From the NCBI GenBank assembly GCA_016783945.1, contig JADHVP010000022.1:1-35584 (forward strand): a stretch of DNA of 35,584 nucleotides, read 5' to 3'. The translations under genes and the position numbers were made by a program. Below are positions 16,164 through 25,330 of this stretch, in pieces (the first letter of the stretch is position 1; every line of letters starts with the position of its first letter). The notes beneath the pieces were generated by a model. It was given only the letters and a program-made list of their open reading frames with translations, did no database searches and was not told the origin of the DNA. The DNA comes from Ignavibacteria bacterium (GTDB lineage: Bacteria > Bacteroidota > Ignavibacteria > Tepidaquicellales > Tepidaquicellaceae).

Positions 16164-18761
16164 ATGAAAAAGGGTAACACAATAATATTAACAATTGTCT
16201 TTGTATTAATTCATACAATCCCAGGAATTATTTATATTAATAATGATAGTGGAAAAAATGAAATACCAATAAAGACATCCGGGGCTATGGACGCTCTTGA
16301 TCTTTGGGCAAATCAAAGAGCATATCCCAATAAAGTTATACCCGATATTGGTTACTACGATGCATATATTTACTCAAAACAAAACTTGAATAGCAACCTT
16401 GATAATTTTGATACAACCCAATGGTATCAAATCGGACCTTACAATATAGGCGGGAGAACAAATTCAATTGTTATAAATCCTTTAAATCCTAACACTATTT
16501 ATGCTGGCGCTGCAAGCGGTGGATTGTGGAGAAGTTATACAGGGGGCGTTGGAACAAGTGCATGGGAATATATAGTTACGGGTTATCCTGTGCTTGGCGT
16601 TGGAGCGATTGCAATTTCCCCAACTGATACTAATACAATTTATATTGGAACGGGTGAGGTGTATGGCTATCAAAACTCTTTTGGTGGAATAACAGTCCGA
16701 ACTACCCGGGGGAGTTATGGTATTGGTATTTTAAAAACAACTAACGGTGGTTTAAATTGGAGTAAAAGTCTTGATTGGTCGTATAACCAGAGAAGGGGTG
16801 TACAGGTTGTAAAAATTAACCCATTAAATCCGAATACAGTTTGGGCAGGAACAACCGAGGGAACATACAGGTCTTATGATGCAGGGGTAAACTGGACACC
16901 GATGCATTCAACTATAATGGTTACGGATCTTATCATCAACCCTTCCGATACAAGTATGATTCTCATCGCTTGCGGAAATCTTGGCAGTACGGGTAATGGA
17001 TTTTACAGAACAATCAACAGCGGAAACAGTTGGGTAAAACTCACAAACGGACTTCCTTCATCGTACGGCGGGAAAGCGTTGTTCTGTGTTTATCAGACAT
17101 CCCCAAACGTTATTTTTGCAAGTATTGGAAACGGGAGCTACACTGGAGCCGGTACCTGGCTTGTCAAGACCGTAAATAATGGTGACACCTGGACAACGGT
17201 ATCTACGCAAGACTATGCAACCTACCAGGGATGGTTTTCGCATTTCGTAGTCGTTCATCCTGTGGAATCCACTAAAGTATTAACTGCGGGTGTCGATGTA
17301 TGGAAATCAACTACCGGTGGAACCAATCTTGTAAAAAAATCGAGCTGGAGTGCATGGTACTTTGGAAGAGTACCGATTGGAGGACCTGAAGGACCTCCTA
17401 ACTATTCACATGCAGATCATCATGCATTTGCAATTCATCCGACAAATCCCGATATAGTATACTTTGGAAATGATGGTGGTGTTTTCAGGACAACTAATTT
17501 TGGCGAAACCTTTGAGGGTTTGAACGGTGGTTATCAGACAACTCAATTTTATAAGAAGTTTTCGTCGGGTACTGTAGATTCTGTTCTATCTATCGGTGGA
17601 ATGCAGGATAACTCCACAGCAATTTTTGATGGGGATCTTGCATGGATCAGAGTTTTAGGCGGTGATGGGAGTTGCACAGCAATAAACTCTTTGAGTAATT
17701 ATATTATGTACGGTTCTTCACAATATCTAAATGTCAGTAGATCAACAGACGGTGGAACGAATTTTTCTTACATTCCTGTACCCTCAGGAGGTACTGAGGG
17801 ATTTATCGCGCCGTTTATTTTGGGTGTAAGTAATCCAAATATGATGTATGCTGGAAGCAGCAGAGTACATAAATCAACAAATGGAGGTAGCACATGGACA
17901 ACGACAAACAACGGTAATGATCTCGATGGGAATCCCTTACTTACGTTTGCTATTTCGAGTACTAATCCGGATAAAGTATTTGCCTCAACAGCACCTGTAA
18001 ATTCCAGGGCAAGAATATTTAGAACTACAAACGCCGGTAGTAATTGGGAAAATATAACATCAACATTGCCTGATAGATATCCTATTGATATAGCAGTTGA
18101 CCCAACGAATGATACAGTAATCTATGTTGTGTTATCTGGGTTCGGAACTTCTCACCTTTATAAATCAACTGATTCCGGTGATAACTGGGTGGATATAGGT
18201 CAGTCATTACCGGATGTACCAACTTCTTCTGTTATTGTAGATCCTCTGAGCCCCAATCATATTTACTTAGGGAATGATATAGGAGTTTATGTTTCAACCA
18301 ACAGCGGCACGAACTGGTCTGAATTTCAAAACGGAATGACGGATGCAGCGATAATTATGGATCTGTGCATTTCACCAAACAACAGAAAATTAAGAGCAGC
18401 AACACACGGTAAAGGTGTTTTTGAAAAAGACTTGCTTAGTCCAACGGTTGGAATATCATCCAACACTAATATTGTTGAGGATTATACACTTGGACAGAAC
18501 TTCCCGAATCCTTTTAATCCTGTTACACATATAAACTATCAGATTCACCGAAGGAGCTATGTTAATATAAGCGTGTTTGATATTTCAGGCAGAGAGGTTA
18601 AATCATTGGTTAATGAAAACCAGGCTTCGGGTAGTTACACGATAAATTTTGATGCGTCAGAGTTGTCATCTGGAATTTATTTTTATCGCATGTTTATCTA
18701 TTCGGATAAACTTAAAACAGAACAATTCGTAGATACAAAGAAAATGATATTTATTAAATAA
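16164..18761 (+). CDS. Secreted Asp-box beta-propeller protein with T9SS sorting domain
   Basis: An 865-residue exported protein. Residues 5-25 are a hydrophobic signal segment. From about 90 to 770 it has at least eight Asp-box (BNR) motifs of S/T-x-D/N-x-G-x-x-W/F form, such as TTNGGLNWSKS, SYDAGVNWTPM, STNGGSTWTTT, TTNAGSNWENI and STDSGDNWVDI, spaced as in sortilin/VPS10-like propellers. The last 85 residues are a type A T9SS sorting domain: NFPNPFNPVT, then VFDISGREVKSLV, SGIYFYRM and TKKMIFIK. The protein is thus exported by Sec, then across the outer membrane by T9SS. No glycosidase catalytic residues are evident; binding or surface roles are as likely as an enzyme. Confidence 0.9.
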   Translation: MKKGNTIILTIVFVLIHTIPGIIYINNDSGKNEIPIKTSGAMDALDLWANQRAYPNKVIPDIGYYDAYIYSKQNLNSNLDNFDTTQWYQIGPYNIGGRTNSIVINPLNPNTIYAGAASGGLWRSYTGGVGTSAWEYIVTGYPVLGVGAIAISPTDTNTIYIGTGEVYGYQNSFGGITVRTTRGSYGIGILKTTNGGLNWSKSLDWSYNQRRGVQVVKINPLNPNTVWAGTTEGTYRSYDAGVNWTPMHSTIMVTDLIINPSDTSMILIACGNLGSTGNGFYRTINSGNSWVKLTNGLPSSYGGKALFCVYQTSPNVIFASIGNGSYTGAGTWLVKTVNNGDTWTTVSTQDYATYQGWFSHFVVVHPVESTKVLTAGVDVWKSTTGGTNLVKKSSWSAWYFGRVPIGGPEGPPNYSHADHHAFAIHPTNPDIVYFGNDGGVFRTTNFGETFEGLNGGYQTTQFYKKFSSGTVDSVLSIGGMQDNSTAIFDGDLAWIRVLGGDGSCTAINSLSNYIMYGSSQYLNVSRSTDGGTNFSYIPVPSGGTEGFIAPFILGVSNPNMMYAGSSRVHKSTNGGSTWTTTNNGNDLDGNPLLTFAISSTNPDKVFASTAPVNSRARIFRTTNAGSNWENITSTLPDRYPIDIAVDPTNDTVIYVVLSGFGTSHLYKSTDSGDNWVDIGQSLPDVPTSSVIVDPLSPNHIYLGNDIGVYVSTNSGTNWSEFQNGMTDAAIIMDLCISPNNRKLRAATHGKGVFEKDLLSPTVGISSNTNIVEDYTLGQNFPNPFNPVTHINYQIHRRSYVNISVFDISGREVKSLVNENQASGSYTINFDASELSSGIYFYRMFIYSDKLKTEQFVDTKKMIFIK

Positions 18762-18842
18762 GTTTGTTTGTCAGTTGTATAAAGTTTTGGTTCTCTTTCA
18801 AAATAACAAATAATAATTTTTCATAATTTATATAACACCATA

Positions 18843-19637
18843 ATGAAAGTTTTTATAATAGCATTGTTTACAATTGTGTGTTTTGTAAACTATTCTTTAG
18901 CTCAGTTAGATTCTGAAAACCAAGATACAGTTGTTACAGAGAGTGGGTTGGAGTATATAGTAATAGAGAAAGGTTCAGGTGAGCAAGCGATTTCCGGAAA
19001 AGCAGTTGAAGTACACTATACCGGTATGCTAACAAACGGAAAGGTTTTCGATTCATCTATTGAAAGAGGAGAACCGATAGAATTTGTTTTAGGTGAAGGT
19101 CAGGTTATTAAAGGATGGGATGAAGGGATAGCCTTAATGAATGTTGGGGATAAAATGAGATTAATTATTCCACCCGATCTTGGCTATGGAGAAAAAGGCT
19201 CCGGTGATGTAATACCGCCAAACGCAACTCTAATATTCGATGTAGAGTTGATTAGTGTATCTGAGCCAAAGATGTCGATAGCAGATGTTTTAATGGGCTT
19301 AATACTCGAAGGTAAGTTTGATGAAGTTGTTACTAAGTACAAAGAACTAAAGGAAACAAAACCGGAAGAGTATAATTTCAAAGAAAACCAATTAAACGTT
19401 CTTGGATACGACCTATTAATAATGGAAAAAGTTAAAGAAGCTATCGAAATATTTAAATTGAATGTTGAATCTTATCCAGAATCATTTAATGTGTATGATA
19501 GTCTTGGCGAAGCATACATGATCAATGGTGATAATGAGCTTGCGATTGAAAATTATGAAAAATCTCTGGAGATTAATCCGAACAATGAAAATGGTTTGAA
19601 GATGCTTGAAAAACTAAAAGAGAATAACAACAACTAA
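18843..19637 (+). CDS. Exported FKBP-type peptidyl-prolyl isomerase with C-terminal TPR domain
   Basis: A 264-residue protein. Residues 1-20 are a signal peptide ending SLAQ, with no lipobox. The FKBP domain (about 34-135) has [32 protein letters not shown], the [11 protein letters not shown] loop and [13 protein letters not shown], all conserved for proline isomerisation. Residues 145-260 contain tetratricopeptide helices, clearest in [19 protein letters not shown]. It would work as a folding catalyst/chaperone in the periplasm, perhaps for the exported proteins around it: the propeller before and the subtilase after. The gap to the propeller is 81 bases and to the subtilase 92, so cotranscription is possible but not shown. 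Confidence 0.9.
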   Translation: MKVFIIALFTIVCFVNYSLAQLDSENQDTVVTESGLEYIVIEKGSGEQAISGKAVEVHYTGMLTNGKVFDSSIERGEPIEFVLGEGQVIKGWDEGIALMNVGDKMRLIIPPDLGYGEKGSGDVIPPNATLIFDVELISVSEPKMSIADVLMGLILEGKFDEVVTKYKELKETKPEEYNFKENQLNVLGYDLLIMEKVKEAIEIFKLNVESYPESFNVYDSLGEAYMINGDNELAIENYEKSLEINPNNENGLKMLEKLKENNNN

Positions 19638-19729
19638 ACGGCAGAATCATTTTTGAATTTTAAAGTTAGAACTACTTATATCAAAATATTATTTTAAAAA
19701 TATATGAACTTAAAAATTATATTGAGCAA

Positions 19730-21535
19730 ATGAAAAACAAAACAAAAACTTTAACATTTCTACTAATTATTTTTTTACTTCCTTTGAAAATATCATACTC
19801 ACAATTTGGTCAGGAAGATATAGTAATCACAACAGTTTTAAAAGAAAAGTTTTTTGACAAGGAAGGCAACCCTCTCACAGGAAAAGGTGTAGTTGTTGGA
19901 GACGTTGACTCTGGAATAGATGTATTTCATCCAATGTTCTTCTTTGCCGATGGAGGAAACTTCGAATGGATTGACACCGATGGTGACGGTGTCTTTAAAC
20001 CAGGAAAGGATGCTGTTGATATTAACAAAGATGGGAAGGCAAATGATGATGAAATACTAAGATATATTGAAATGACAGATAATACTTTTGGTATGCTTGA
20101 AACTGACCCTAAGAAGTATAATCCTGACATGGACTTTCTCTACGTCGACAAAAATAACAATAGGAAAAGAGATTACGGTTTAGAAGACGGATTTAAGGAA
20201 AGTGATCCCACTTATGGTGAACAGTTTTTTATTTCGATTGACGAAAACAAGAACAATAAACTTGATGTAGGAGAAAAACTTGTTGCTTTAAAAACCTCAA
20301 AGGTAAAAGTAGTTAGGGAAAAAAGTGGAACAATTAGACGCAGAGGTATAGACCTGATTGAAACAGAAGAAGACAGCATAGGGCACGGAACGGGTGTTGC
20401 TGGATTAATTTTAGGAGGGCATTATGGTGTTCAAAAAATTCACGGCATTGCTCCCGAAGCTGAGATTGTTATGGCGAATATAAAGTATGACTATACCCCA
20501 AGGTTTGTTAAAAACTTTCCGGACCTTGTTAATTTCATAAGAGAAGAGAAAGTAAACATAATGTTGTTTGAAGACGGTGAATGGACATGGGAGTTCCTTG
20601 ATGGTTCAACAGAAGAAGAAGAAATCACAAATCAAATGGCAAGGGATGGAATTACAATTGTTGGCGGCGGCGGTAATTTAGCCTCTGGAACCATGCATAT
20701 AAAAGATACAATAGATAATGGTGAAGAAGTGACTTATTCGATTTCCTGTCCGCGAAACTCACAGGGGAAAATTAACGATGGTGTATTTATATCTTTCTTA
20801 TGGAGAAATCCTGATAGTAGGTTATCTTTTAAAGTAGTAACCCCTGATAAAGATGAATCACTAGATTTAACCGAAGGTTCAGGTTTTATTAAAGTAGGCA
20901 AGTACAATGTGTTTTACTCAAGAGATGTATCTCCAAAAGGAACAGTTATGTTCAGACTTGGGTTTTCTGAGAAAGATTCCGGAAATGTTAAGGGCAAATG
21001 GAAAATTAAAGTTAAATCTTCTGGTGAAACTATAATTGATGGTTACGTTGTTGATGTGTCACAATCATGGAGCGGAACATCCCATTGGACATCGCATGTA
21101 ACAGACGAGACAACTGTAACCTTTCCATCAACAGCCGATAGTTGTATTGCAGTCGGTGCTTATGTTGTAAACTTTGGTTTCTTCATGGGCGATAAGATCG
21201 GAAGTCTCGCAGACTACAGCGGTCGCGGTTACAATGTTACCGGCAAGATGGGAATTGATATTACAGCGCCCGGTCACTCAACATTCACAACATCAACAGA
21301 CAATGCGTACATGATATTCAGCGGAACAAGTTCAGCTGCTCCGCATGTTGTAGGAGCAGCTGCGTTGCTTTTACAATACGAACCAAGCTTATCGCATACA
21401 CAAGTGAGACAGTTAATAAATAAATCAGCAACGAGTGACAACTTCACAGGAACAGTTCCAAACACCAATTGGGGGTATGGTAAGTTAAACATCGAAGGTG
21501 CTATCACACTTTTAATACAAAACACTTCTAAATAA
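19730..21535 (+). CDS. Exported subtilisin-family (S8) serine protease with EF-hand-like calcium loops
   Basis: A 601-residue protein with signal peptide 1-24 (ending ISYS). The catalytic triad is D60 (GDVDSGID), H219 (GHGTGVAGLI) and S534 (SGTSSAAPH), with an oxyanion asparagine in GGGGNLASG. Between D60 and H219 lie about 160 residues rather than the usual 30-40; the insert carries four DxDxDG-type loops at 82-93, 97-108, 140-151 and 171-182. A beta-rich insert sits near 345-450. The catalytic Asp is only about 35 residues after the signal peptide, leaving no room for a typical I9 propeptide. No T9SS domain is present, so it is probably periplasmic. Confidence 0.9.
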   Translation: MKNKTKTLTFLLIIFLLPLKISYSQFGQEDIVITTVLKEKFFDKEGNPLTGKGVVVGDVDSGIDVFHPMFFFADGGNFEWIDTDGDGVFKPGKDAVDINKDGKANDDEILRYIEMTDNTFGMLETDPKKYNPDMDFLYVDKNNNRKRDYGLEDGFKESDPTYGEQFFISIDENKNNKLDVGEKLVALKTSKVKVVREKSGTIRRRGIDLIETEEDSIGHGTGVAGLILGGHYGVQKIHGIAPEAEIVMANIKYDYTPRFVKNFPDLVNFIREEKVNIMLFEDGEWTWEFLDGSTEEEEITNQMARDGITIVGGGGNLASGTMHIKDTIDNGEEVTYSISCPRNSQGKINDGVFISFLWRNPDSRLSFKVVTPDKDESLDLTEGSGFIKVGKYNVFYSRDVSPKGTVMFRLGFSEKDSGNVKGKWKIKVKSSGETIIDGYVVDVSQSWSGTSHWTSHVTDETTVTFPSTADSCIAVGAYVVNFGFFMGDKIGSLADYSGRGYNVTGKMGIDITAPGHSTFTTSTDNAYMIFSGTSSAAPHVVGAAALLLQYEPSLSHTQVRQLINKSATSDNFTGTVPNTNWGYGKLNIEGAITLLIQNTSK

Positions 21536-21634
21536 CAGGAAGGGGTGTTCTAAAAGTTTTTTTTAAAAAAAATTGAATTAATTGATTTAATTGATTATTT
21601 TTATATATCTTTTTAAAAACCAAAAGGAGAAAAA

Positions 21635-21805
21635 ATGGCTAAAAAAAAGAAAGCAGCTCCAAAGAAAGTTGCAAAGAAAAAAGTCGTAAAGCTAACAGGT
21701 CTTGCAGCAAAGACAAAAGTTCAATTGTTAGCAATGGCTAAAAAGAAAAAAGTTGTTGGCAGACACAAAATGACAAAGCCTCAACTGTTAAGAAAGCTAA
21801 AGTAA
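21635..21805 (+). CDS. Small lysine-rich protein with Rho_N/SAP-like end, putative nucleoid protein
   Basis: A 56-residue, very basic protein. Its first third, MAKKKKAAPKKVAKKKVVK, resembles histone-H1-type tails. The rest has LAAKTKVQLLAMAKKKKVVG then RHKMTKPQLLRKL, which fits the helix-turn-helix spacing of Rho N-terminal/SAP nucleic-acid-binding motifs. It has a strong Shine-Dalgarno (AAAAGGAG) eight bases before ATG and a textbook terminator 33 bases after the stop, so it is a real, probably well-expressed, single-gene unit. Likely binds DNA or RNA; the exact role is inferred. Confidence 0.75.
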   Translation: MAKKKKAAPKKVAKKKVVKLTGLAAKTKVQLLAMAKKKKVVGRHKMTKPQLLRKLK

Positions 21806-21838
21806 AAGATTTAAGCTAAGCTTTAAATTTTTAAAGAG

Positions 21839-21875
21839 TGGCAGTGTTTCGAAAGAACGCTGCCATTTTTATTTT
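21839..21875 (+). terminator. Intrinsic terminator after the basic small protein
   Basis: TGGCAGTGTT (21839-21848) pairs with AACGCTGCCA (21856-21865) with one G-T wobble across a seven-base loop, followed by TTTTTATTTT. Stem, loop and T-tract all fit a strong Rho-independent terminator. Confidence 0.9.
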
Positions 21876-21989
21876 GGATTCATTTTGTCAGAAACAAATT
21901 ATTTGAAAGTTAAAAATTTTATTTTTATATTGGGATACTTTTAAATCAAAAGATTACATAAACAAAATAGATAAGGTGAAATAATATTA

Positions 21990-22121
21990 ATGCGAATAGA
22001 AAAAGGAAAAAATATTATTAACTGTGTTATGTTATGGTTTACACAGCATAGAGAGGATACTGGGTGTAATCCGTGGTTTAAAAGATATTTTCTTAAAACC
22101 AAAGTAGAGTTGAAGAGATAA
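21990..22121 (+). CDS. Hypothetical 43-residue basic protein
   Basis: ATG at 21990 opens a 43-codon frame, with AAGGTGA about 10 bases upstream and a terminator starting 22 bases after the stop. The product has 11 Lys/Arg, two cysteines and four aromatics around the middle (MLWFTQHRED and NPWFKRYF). I do not recognise it. It could be a small structural or nucleic-acid-binding protein, or the transcript could be a small RNA; the good ribosome site and clean ends favour a peptide. Confidence 0.45.
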   Translation: MRIEKGKNIINCVMLWFTQHREDTGCNPWFKRYFLKTKVELKR

Positions 22122-22143
22122 ATATTAAATAAAGAAAATTTTT

Positions 22144-22181
22144 AAAACCGCGGATATCAAAAGTATTCGCGGTTTTTTTTT
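22144..22181 (+). terminator. Intrinsic terminator after the 43-residue gene
   Basis: AAAACCGCG (22144-22152) and CGCGGTTTT (22168-22176) form a perfect nine-pair stem, extended inward by ATA/TAT past one mismatch, and run into nine T residues. It isolates the small genes from the ABC operon that starts 30 bases later. Confidence 0.9.
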
Positions 22182-22210
22182 GACTGTTATAAATATTTTA
22201 GAAATAAATC

Positions 22211-24055
22211 ATGAAAAATCTTAGGAAGCTTTACCATATTTTAGATAAGTGGAAACCATTCTATATATTGTCAGGAGTACTATTAATACTTTCGACATCC
22301 ATTAGAATGCTTGAGCCAAAGATTTTACAAATTGCTGTAGATAAAATCATAGTCTATTTTCAAAGTGGTAAGAACACAATAAAGGTTTCGGAAGATTGGA
22401 TAACAAATCTGTTTTACAGTTTTTTACCGGAGTTAAAATTAGAAAACTTGGATGTCATACTTATATATCTTGGAATAGTTTTTCTAGTGATTTCTTTAAT
22501 GAGGGGATTGTTTATGTTCTTTTCGAGTGCGATTACAGCGTCGTCGACAGAAAAGGCAACTAAGAAACTTCGTGACAGGTTGTTTTCTCATATACAAGCA
22601 TTACCAATTGCTTATCACTCTAAGACGCCAACAGGGGAGTTGATACAAAGATGCACGGGCGATGTGGAAACTGTTAGAAAGTTTGCTTCAACACAATTAG
22701 TTGAAGTGTTAAGAATGATAGCAATTTTTAGTTCGGCATTCTTTATGATGGTTACGATTAATTTAACATATGCTTTTATTGCTATAGCATTGGTTCCGTT
22801 TATTGCGATTGGCTCTGTTGTCTTTTTTAGAAAAGAAAGTAAAATTTGGAACCAGCATGAAAAAGAACAAGACAAATTATCAGTAATAGTTCAGGAGAAC
22901 CTCTCAGGCATCAGGGTTGTGAAAGCTTTTGCAAAAGAGAAATATGAAATGAATAAGTTTACTAAACAAAACCTGGAAAAAAGAAATTGGGGAATTAAAC
23001 TACTTAGACTTCACACTTTTTTCTGGCCTCTGTCTGACTTTCTTGTGTATACTCAAATTGCCGTTTCAATTTTTGCGGGAGGATACTTTGCGTTGACGAA
23101 CCAAATATCTGTTGGTGAGTTTGTTGCCTTCTATTCTTATGCAATGCTTGTAACGTGGCCAATGAGAAGATTAGGACAGCTTGTTAGTGAAATGGGAATG
23201 ACAAGTGTTGCAATAAAAAGAATTTATTCGATACTTGATTTTGAGGCTGAAGATTATTCCGGTTCAAAATATAAAGAAAGGAAAATAGAAGGAAATATTG
23301 AGTTTCAGAATGTCATGTTCAGGTACGATAAGAAATTAGATGAGCATGTTCTTAAAGGTATAAGTTTTAATGTAAAGAAGGGTGAGAAGATTGCATTGTT
23401 GGGACCAACAGGTTCCGGGAAATCTACTATAATCTCACTGTTGATGAGATTCTTTGAACCCGACAAAGGATTAATTTGTATAGACGGGATACCTTTGAAA
23501 ACTTATTCAAAAGGATATCTCAGAAGTAGAATAGGGGTTGTTCTTCAAAAACCATTTTTGTTTACAACTACTATTAAAGATAACATTTCATACAGTAAAC
23601 CGGATTCTGAATTGGATGATGTTATCGATTATTCAAGGGTTGCACAGATACATGATATTATAACTGAGATATTTCCTGAGTCGTATGATACAGTTGTTGG
23701 AGAGAAAGGTGTTACGCTCTCAGGTGGACAAAAACAAAGAGTCACTATTGCAAGAACATTACTTAAGAATCCTGATATATTGATACTAGATGATTCAACA
23801 TCATCCGTTGATACTGAGACAGAATTTGAAATACAAAAAGCACTGAGACAGCTTATGAAAGGAAAGACAACATTCATTATTGCACACAGGATCACATCTA
23901 TACAGGATGCCGATAGAATTATTATCCTTGATAAAGGAAAGATAGTGGAATCCGGAACCCATGATGAACTTTTAAGACAAAATGGTTTCTACAGAAAGAT
24001 ATTTGACATACAGGTTTCAATTGAAGAGGAAATCGAAAAGGAAGTACTTACATAA
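22211..24055 (+). CDS. ABC exporter half-transporter with degenerate Walker B (subunit 1)
   Basis: A 614-residue type IV (exporter-fold) ABC protein: about six membrane helices in residues 15-320 and one ATPase domain (about 350-610). Walker A is GPTGSGKS (398-405), the signature is canonical LSGGQ (503-507), and Walker B ends D527-D528, so the catalytic glutamate is replaced by aspartate. That change is typical of the inactive-site subunit in heterodimeric exporters such as TM287/288. The partner is at 25331-27163, with an RtcB gene between. Likely exports a lipid, peptide or drug; substrate unknown. It has its own transcription start, being preceded by a terminator. Confidence 0.9.
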   Translation: MKNLRKLYHILDKWKPFYILSGVLLILSTSIRMLEPKILQIAVDKIIVYFQSGKNTIKVSEDWITNLFYSFLPELKLENLDVILIYLGIVFLVISLMRGLFMFFSSAITASSTEKATKKLRDRLFSHIQALPIAYHSKTPTGELIQRCTGDVETVRKFASTQLVEVLRMIAIFSSAFFMMVTINLTYAFIAIALVPFIAIGSVVFFRKESKIWNQHEKEQDKLSVIVQENLSGIRVVKAFAKEKYEMNKFTKQNLEKRNWGIKLLRLHTFFWPLSDFLVYTQIAVSIFAGGYFALTNQISVGEFVAFYSYAMLVTWPMRRLGQLVSEMGMTSVAIKRIYSILDFEAEDYSGSKYKERKIEGNIEFQNVMFRYDKKLDEHVLKGISFNVKKGEKIALLGPTGSGKSTIISLLMRFFEPDKGLICIDGIPLKTYSKGYLRSRIGVVLQKPFLFTTTIKDNISYSKPDSELDDVIDYSRVAQIHDIITEIFPESYDTVVGEKGVTLSGGQKQRVTIARTLLKNPDILILDDSTSSVDTETEFEIQKALRQLMKGKTTFIIAHRITSIQDADRIIILDKGKIVESGTHDELLRQNGFYRKIFDIQVSIEEEIEKEVLT

Positions 24056-24115
24056 TAAAAATTATTAATTGTGTAATGTTGAAATATAAATCTATATAAT
24101 TATTATTATAAACTT

Positions 24116-25309
24116 ATGGGAGCAATAATAACTACATTTGGAGAACTGGACGATAGGGCATTGTCGCAACTCAATAATTGTGCAGTGAAAGCTGATTATG
24201 CAGTACTATGTGCTGACCATCATGTTGGGTACAGTCAACCGATTGGTGGAGTGGTTGCTTACAGAGATTATATAAGCCCATCGGGTGTTGGTTTCGATAT
24301 TGGTTGCGGCAATAAAGCTGTTATGACTGATGTAATGGCAAGAGATATTAACGTAGCTGAACTAATGGATGAAATTACTAAGCAGATAGGATTCGGACTT
24401 GGCAGACCTAATCCTAAACCAATTGAACACCCTGTGCTTGACAAAATAAGTGTTGCCGAATTTGCCCCACAAAGAAAATTCATAAAGCTAGCGCAGGAAC
24501 AGCTTGGGACAGTTGGCAGCGGGAATCATTATGTCGATCTATTCGAGGATAAAGAAAAAAGATTATGGATTGGTGTTCATTTCGGTTCGAGAGGTTTTGG
24601 TCATAAAACGGCAACAGGATTTATGGCATTATCACAGGGTAAAGCATTCGATGATAGAGTAAAAGAAAAAGGAATGGATAGTCCGCCAATTCTTTTTAAA
24701 GCTAACAGTGAAATAGGTCAGGAATACATTTGTGCTATGAGATTAGCCGGTGAATATGCTTATGTCGGAAGAAATACGGTTGTAGAAAAAGTTTTAGAGA
24801 TACTTGGAGCAAAATCCGTATATGAAGTTCATAACCACCATAACTTTGCCTGGCGGGAGAAACATTTCGGTGAAGAGTATTGGGTAATTAGAAAAGGCTG
24901 CACCCCTGCATTTCCCGGGCAGGAATCTTTTATAGGTTCTAATATGGGAGACATGTCCTATATAATTGAAGGATACGACAGTGGAGTTTCCAGGAAAGCT
25001 TTATACTCAACAGTACATGGAGCTGGGAGAATTCTCTCAAGAACTAAAGCCGCAGGAAGAAGAAGATGGGTAAAAGGAAAGAGAAAACATTTATCCAAAG
25101 GCGTTATTGATTTCAACAAAGTAAGAATTGAAATGAAACAAAGAGGAATTGAACTTCGCGGGGGAGGAGCTGATGAAGCACCTGAAGTTTACAAAAAATT
25201 AACAGATGTTTTAAGTTATCATAAAGACACGTTAAATATTTTACACAGTTTGAAACCGATTGGGGTGGCAATGGCGGGTGAAGATGTGTTTGATCCATTT
25301 ATAGATTAA
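24116..25309 (+). CDS. rtcB: RtcB-family RNA ligase
   Basis: RtcB joins RNA 3'-phosphate or 2',3'-cyclic phosphate to 5'-OH ends using GTP and manganese, in tRNA splicing and RNA repair. This 397-residue copy shows DHHVGYSQPIGGV, GFDIGCGN with metal-ligand C64, GSGNHYVD with H138, HFGSRGFGH, the HNHHN cluster, and STVHGAGR with H301, the histidine expected to carry GMP. It also has PGQESFIGSNMGDMSYIIEG. Compared with E. coli RtcB it is of similar length, with family variations such as GCGN where GCGM is usual. It lies 60 bases after one ABC subunit and 21 bases before the other, so it is probably cotranscribed with them. Confidence 0.9.
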   Translation: MGAIITTFGELDDRALSQLNNCAVKADYAVLCADHHVGYSQPIGGVVAYRDYISPSGVGFDIGCGNKAVMTDVMARDINVAELMDEITKQIGFGLGRPNPKPIEHPVLDKISVAEFAPQRKFIKLAQEQLGTVGSGNHYVDLFEDKEKRLWIGVHFGSRGFGHKTATGFMALSQGKAFDDRVKEKGMDSPPILFKANSEIGQEYICAMRLAGEYAYVGRNTVVEKVLEILGAKSVYEVHNHHNFAWREKHFGEEYWVIRKGCTPAFPGQESFIGSNMGDMSYIIEGYDSGVSRKALYSTVHGAGRILSRTKAAGRRRWVKGKRKHLSKGVIDFNKVRIEMKQRGIELRGGGADEAPEVYKKLTDVLSYHKDTLNILHSLKPIGVAMAGEDVFDPFID

Positions 25310-25330
25310 AAACTTAAACTTTTTGAAATC

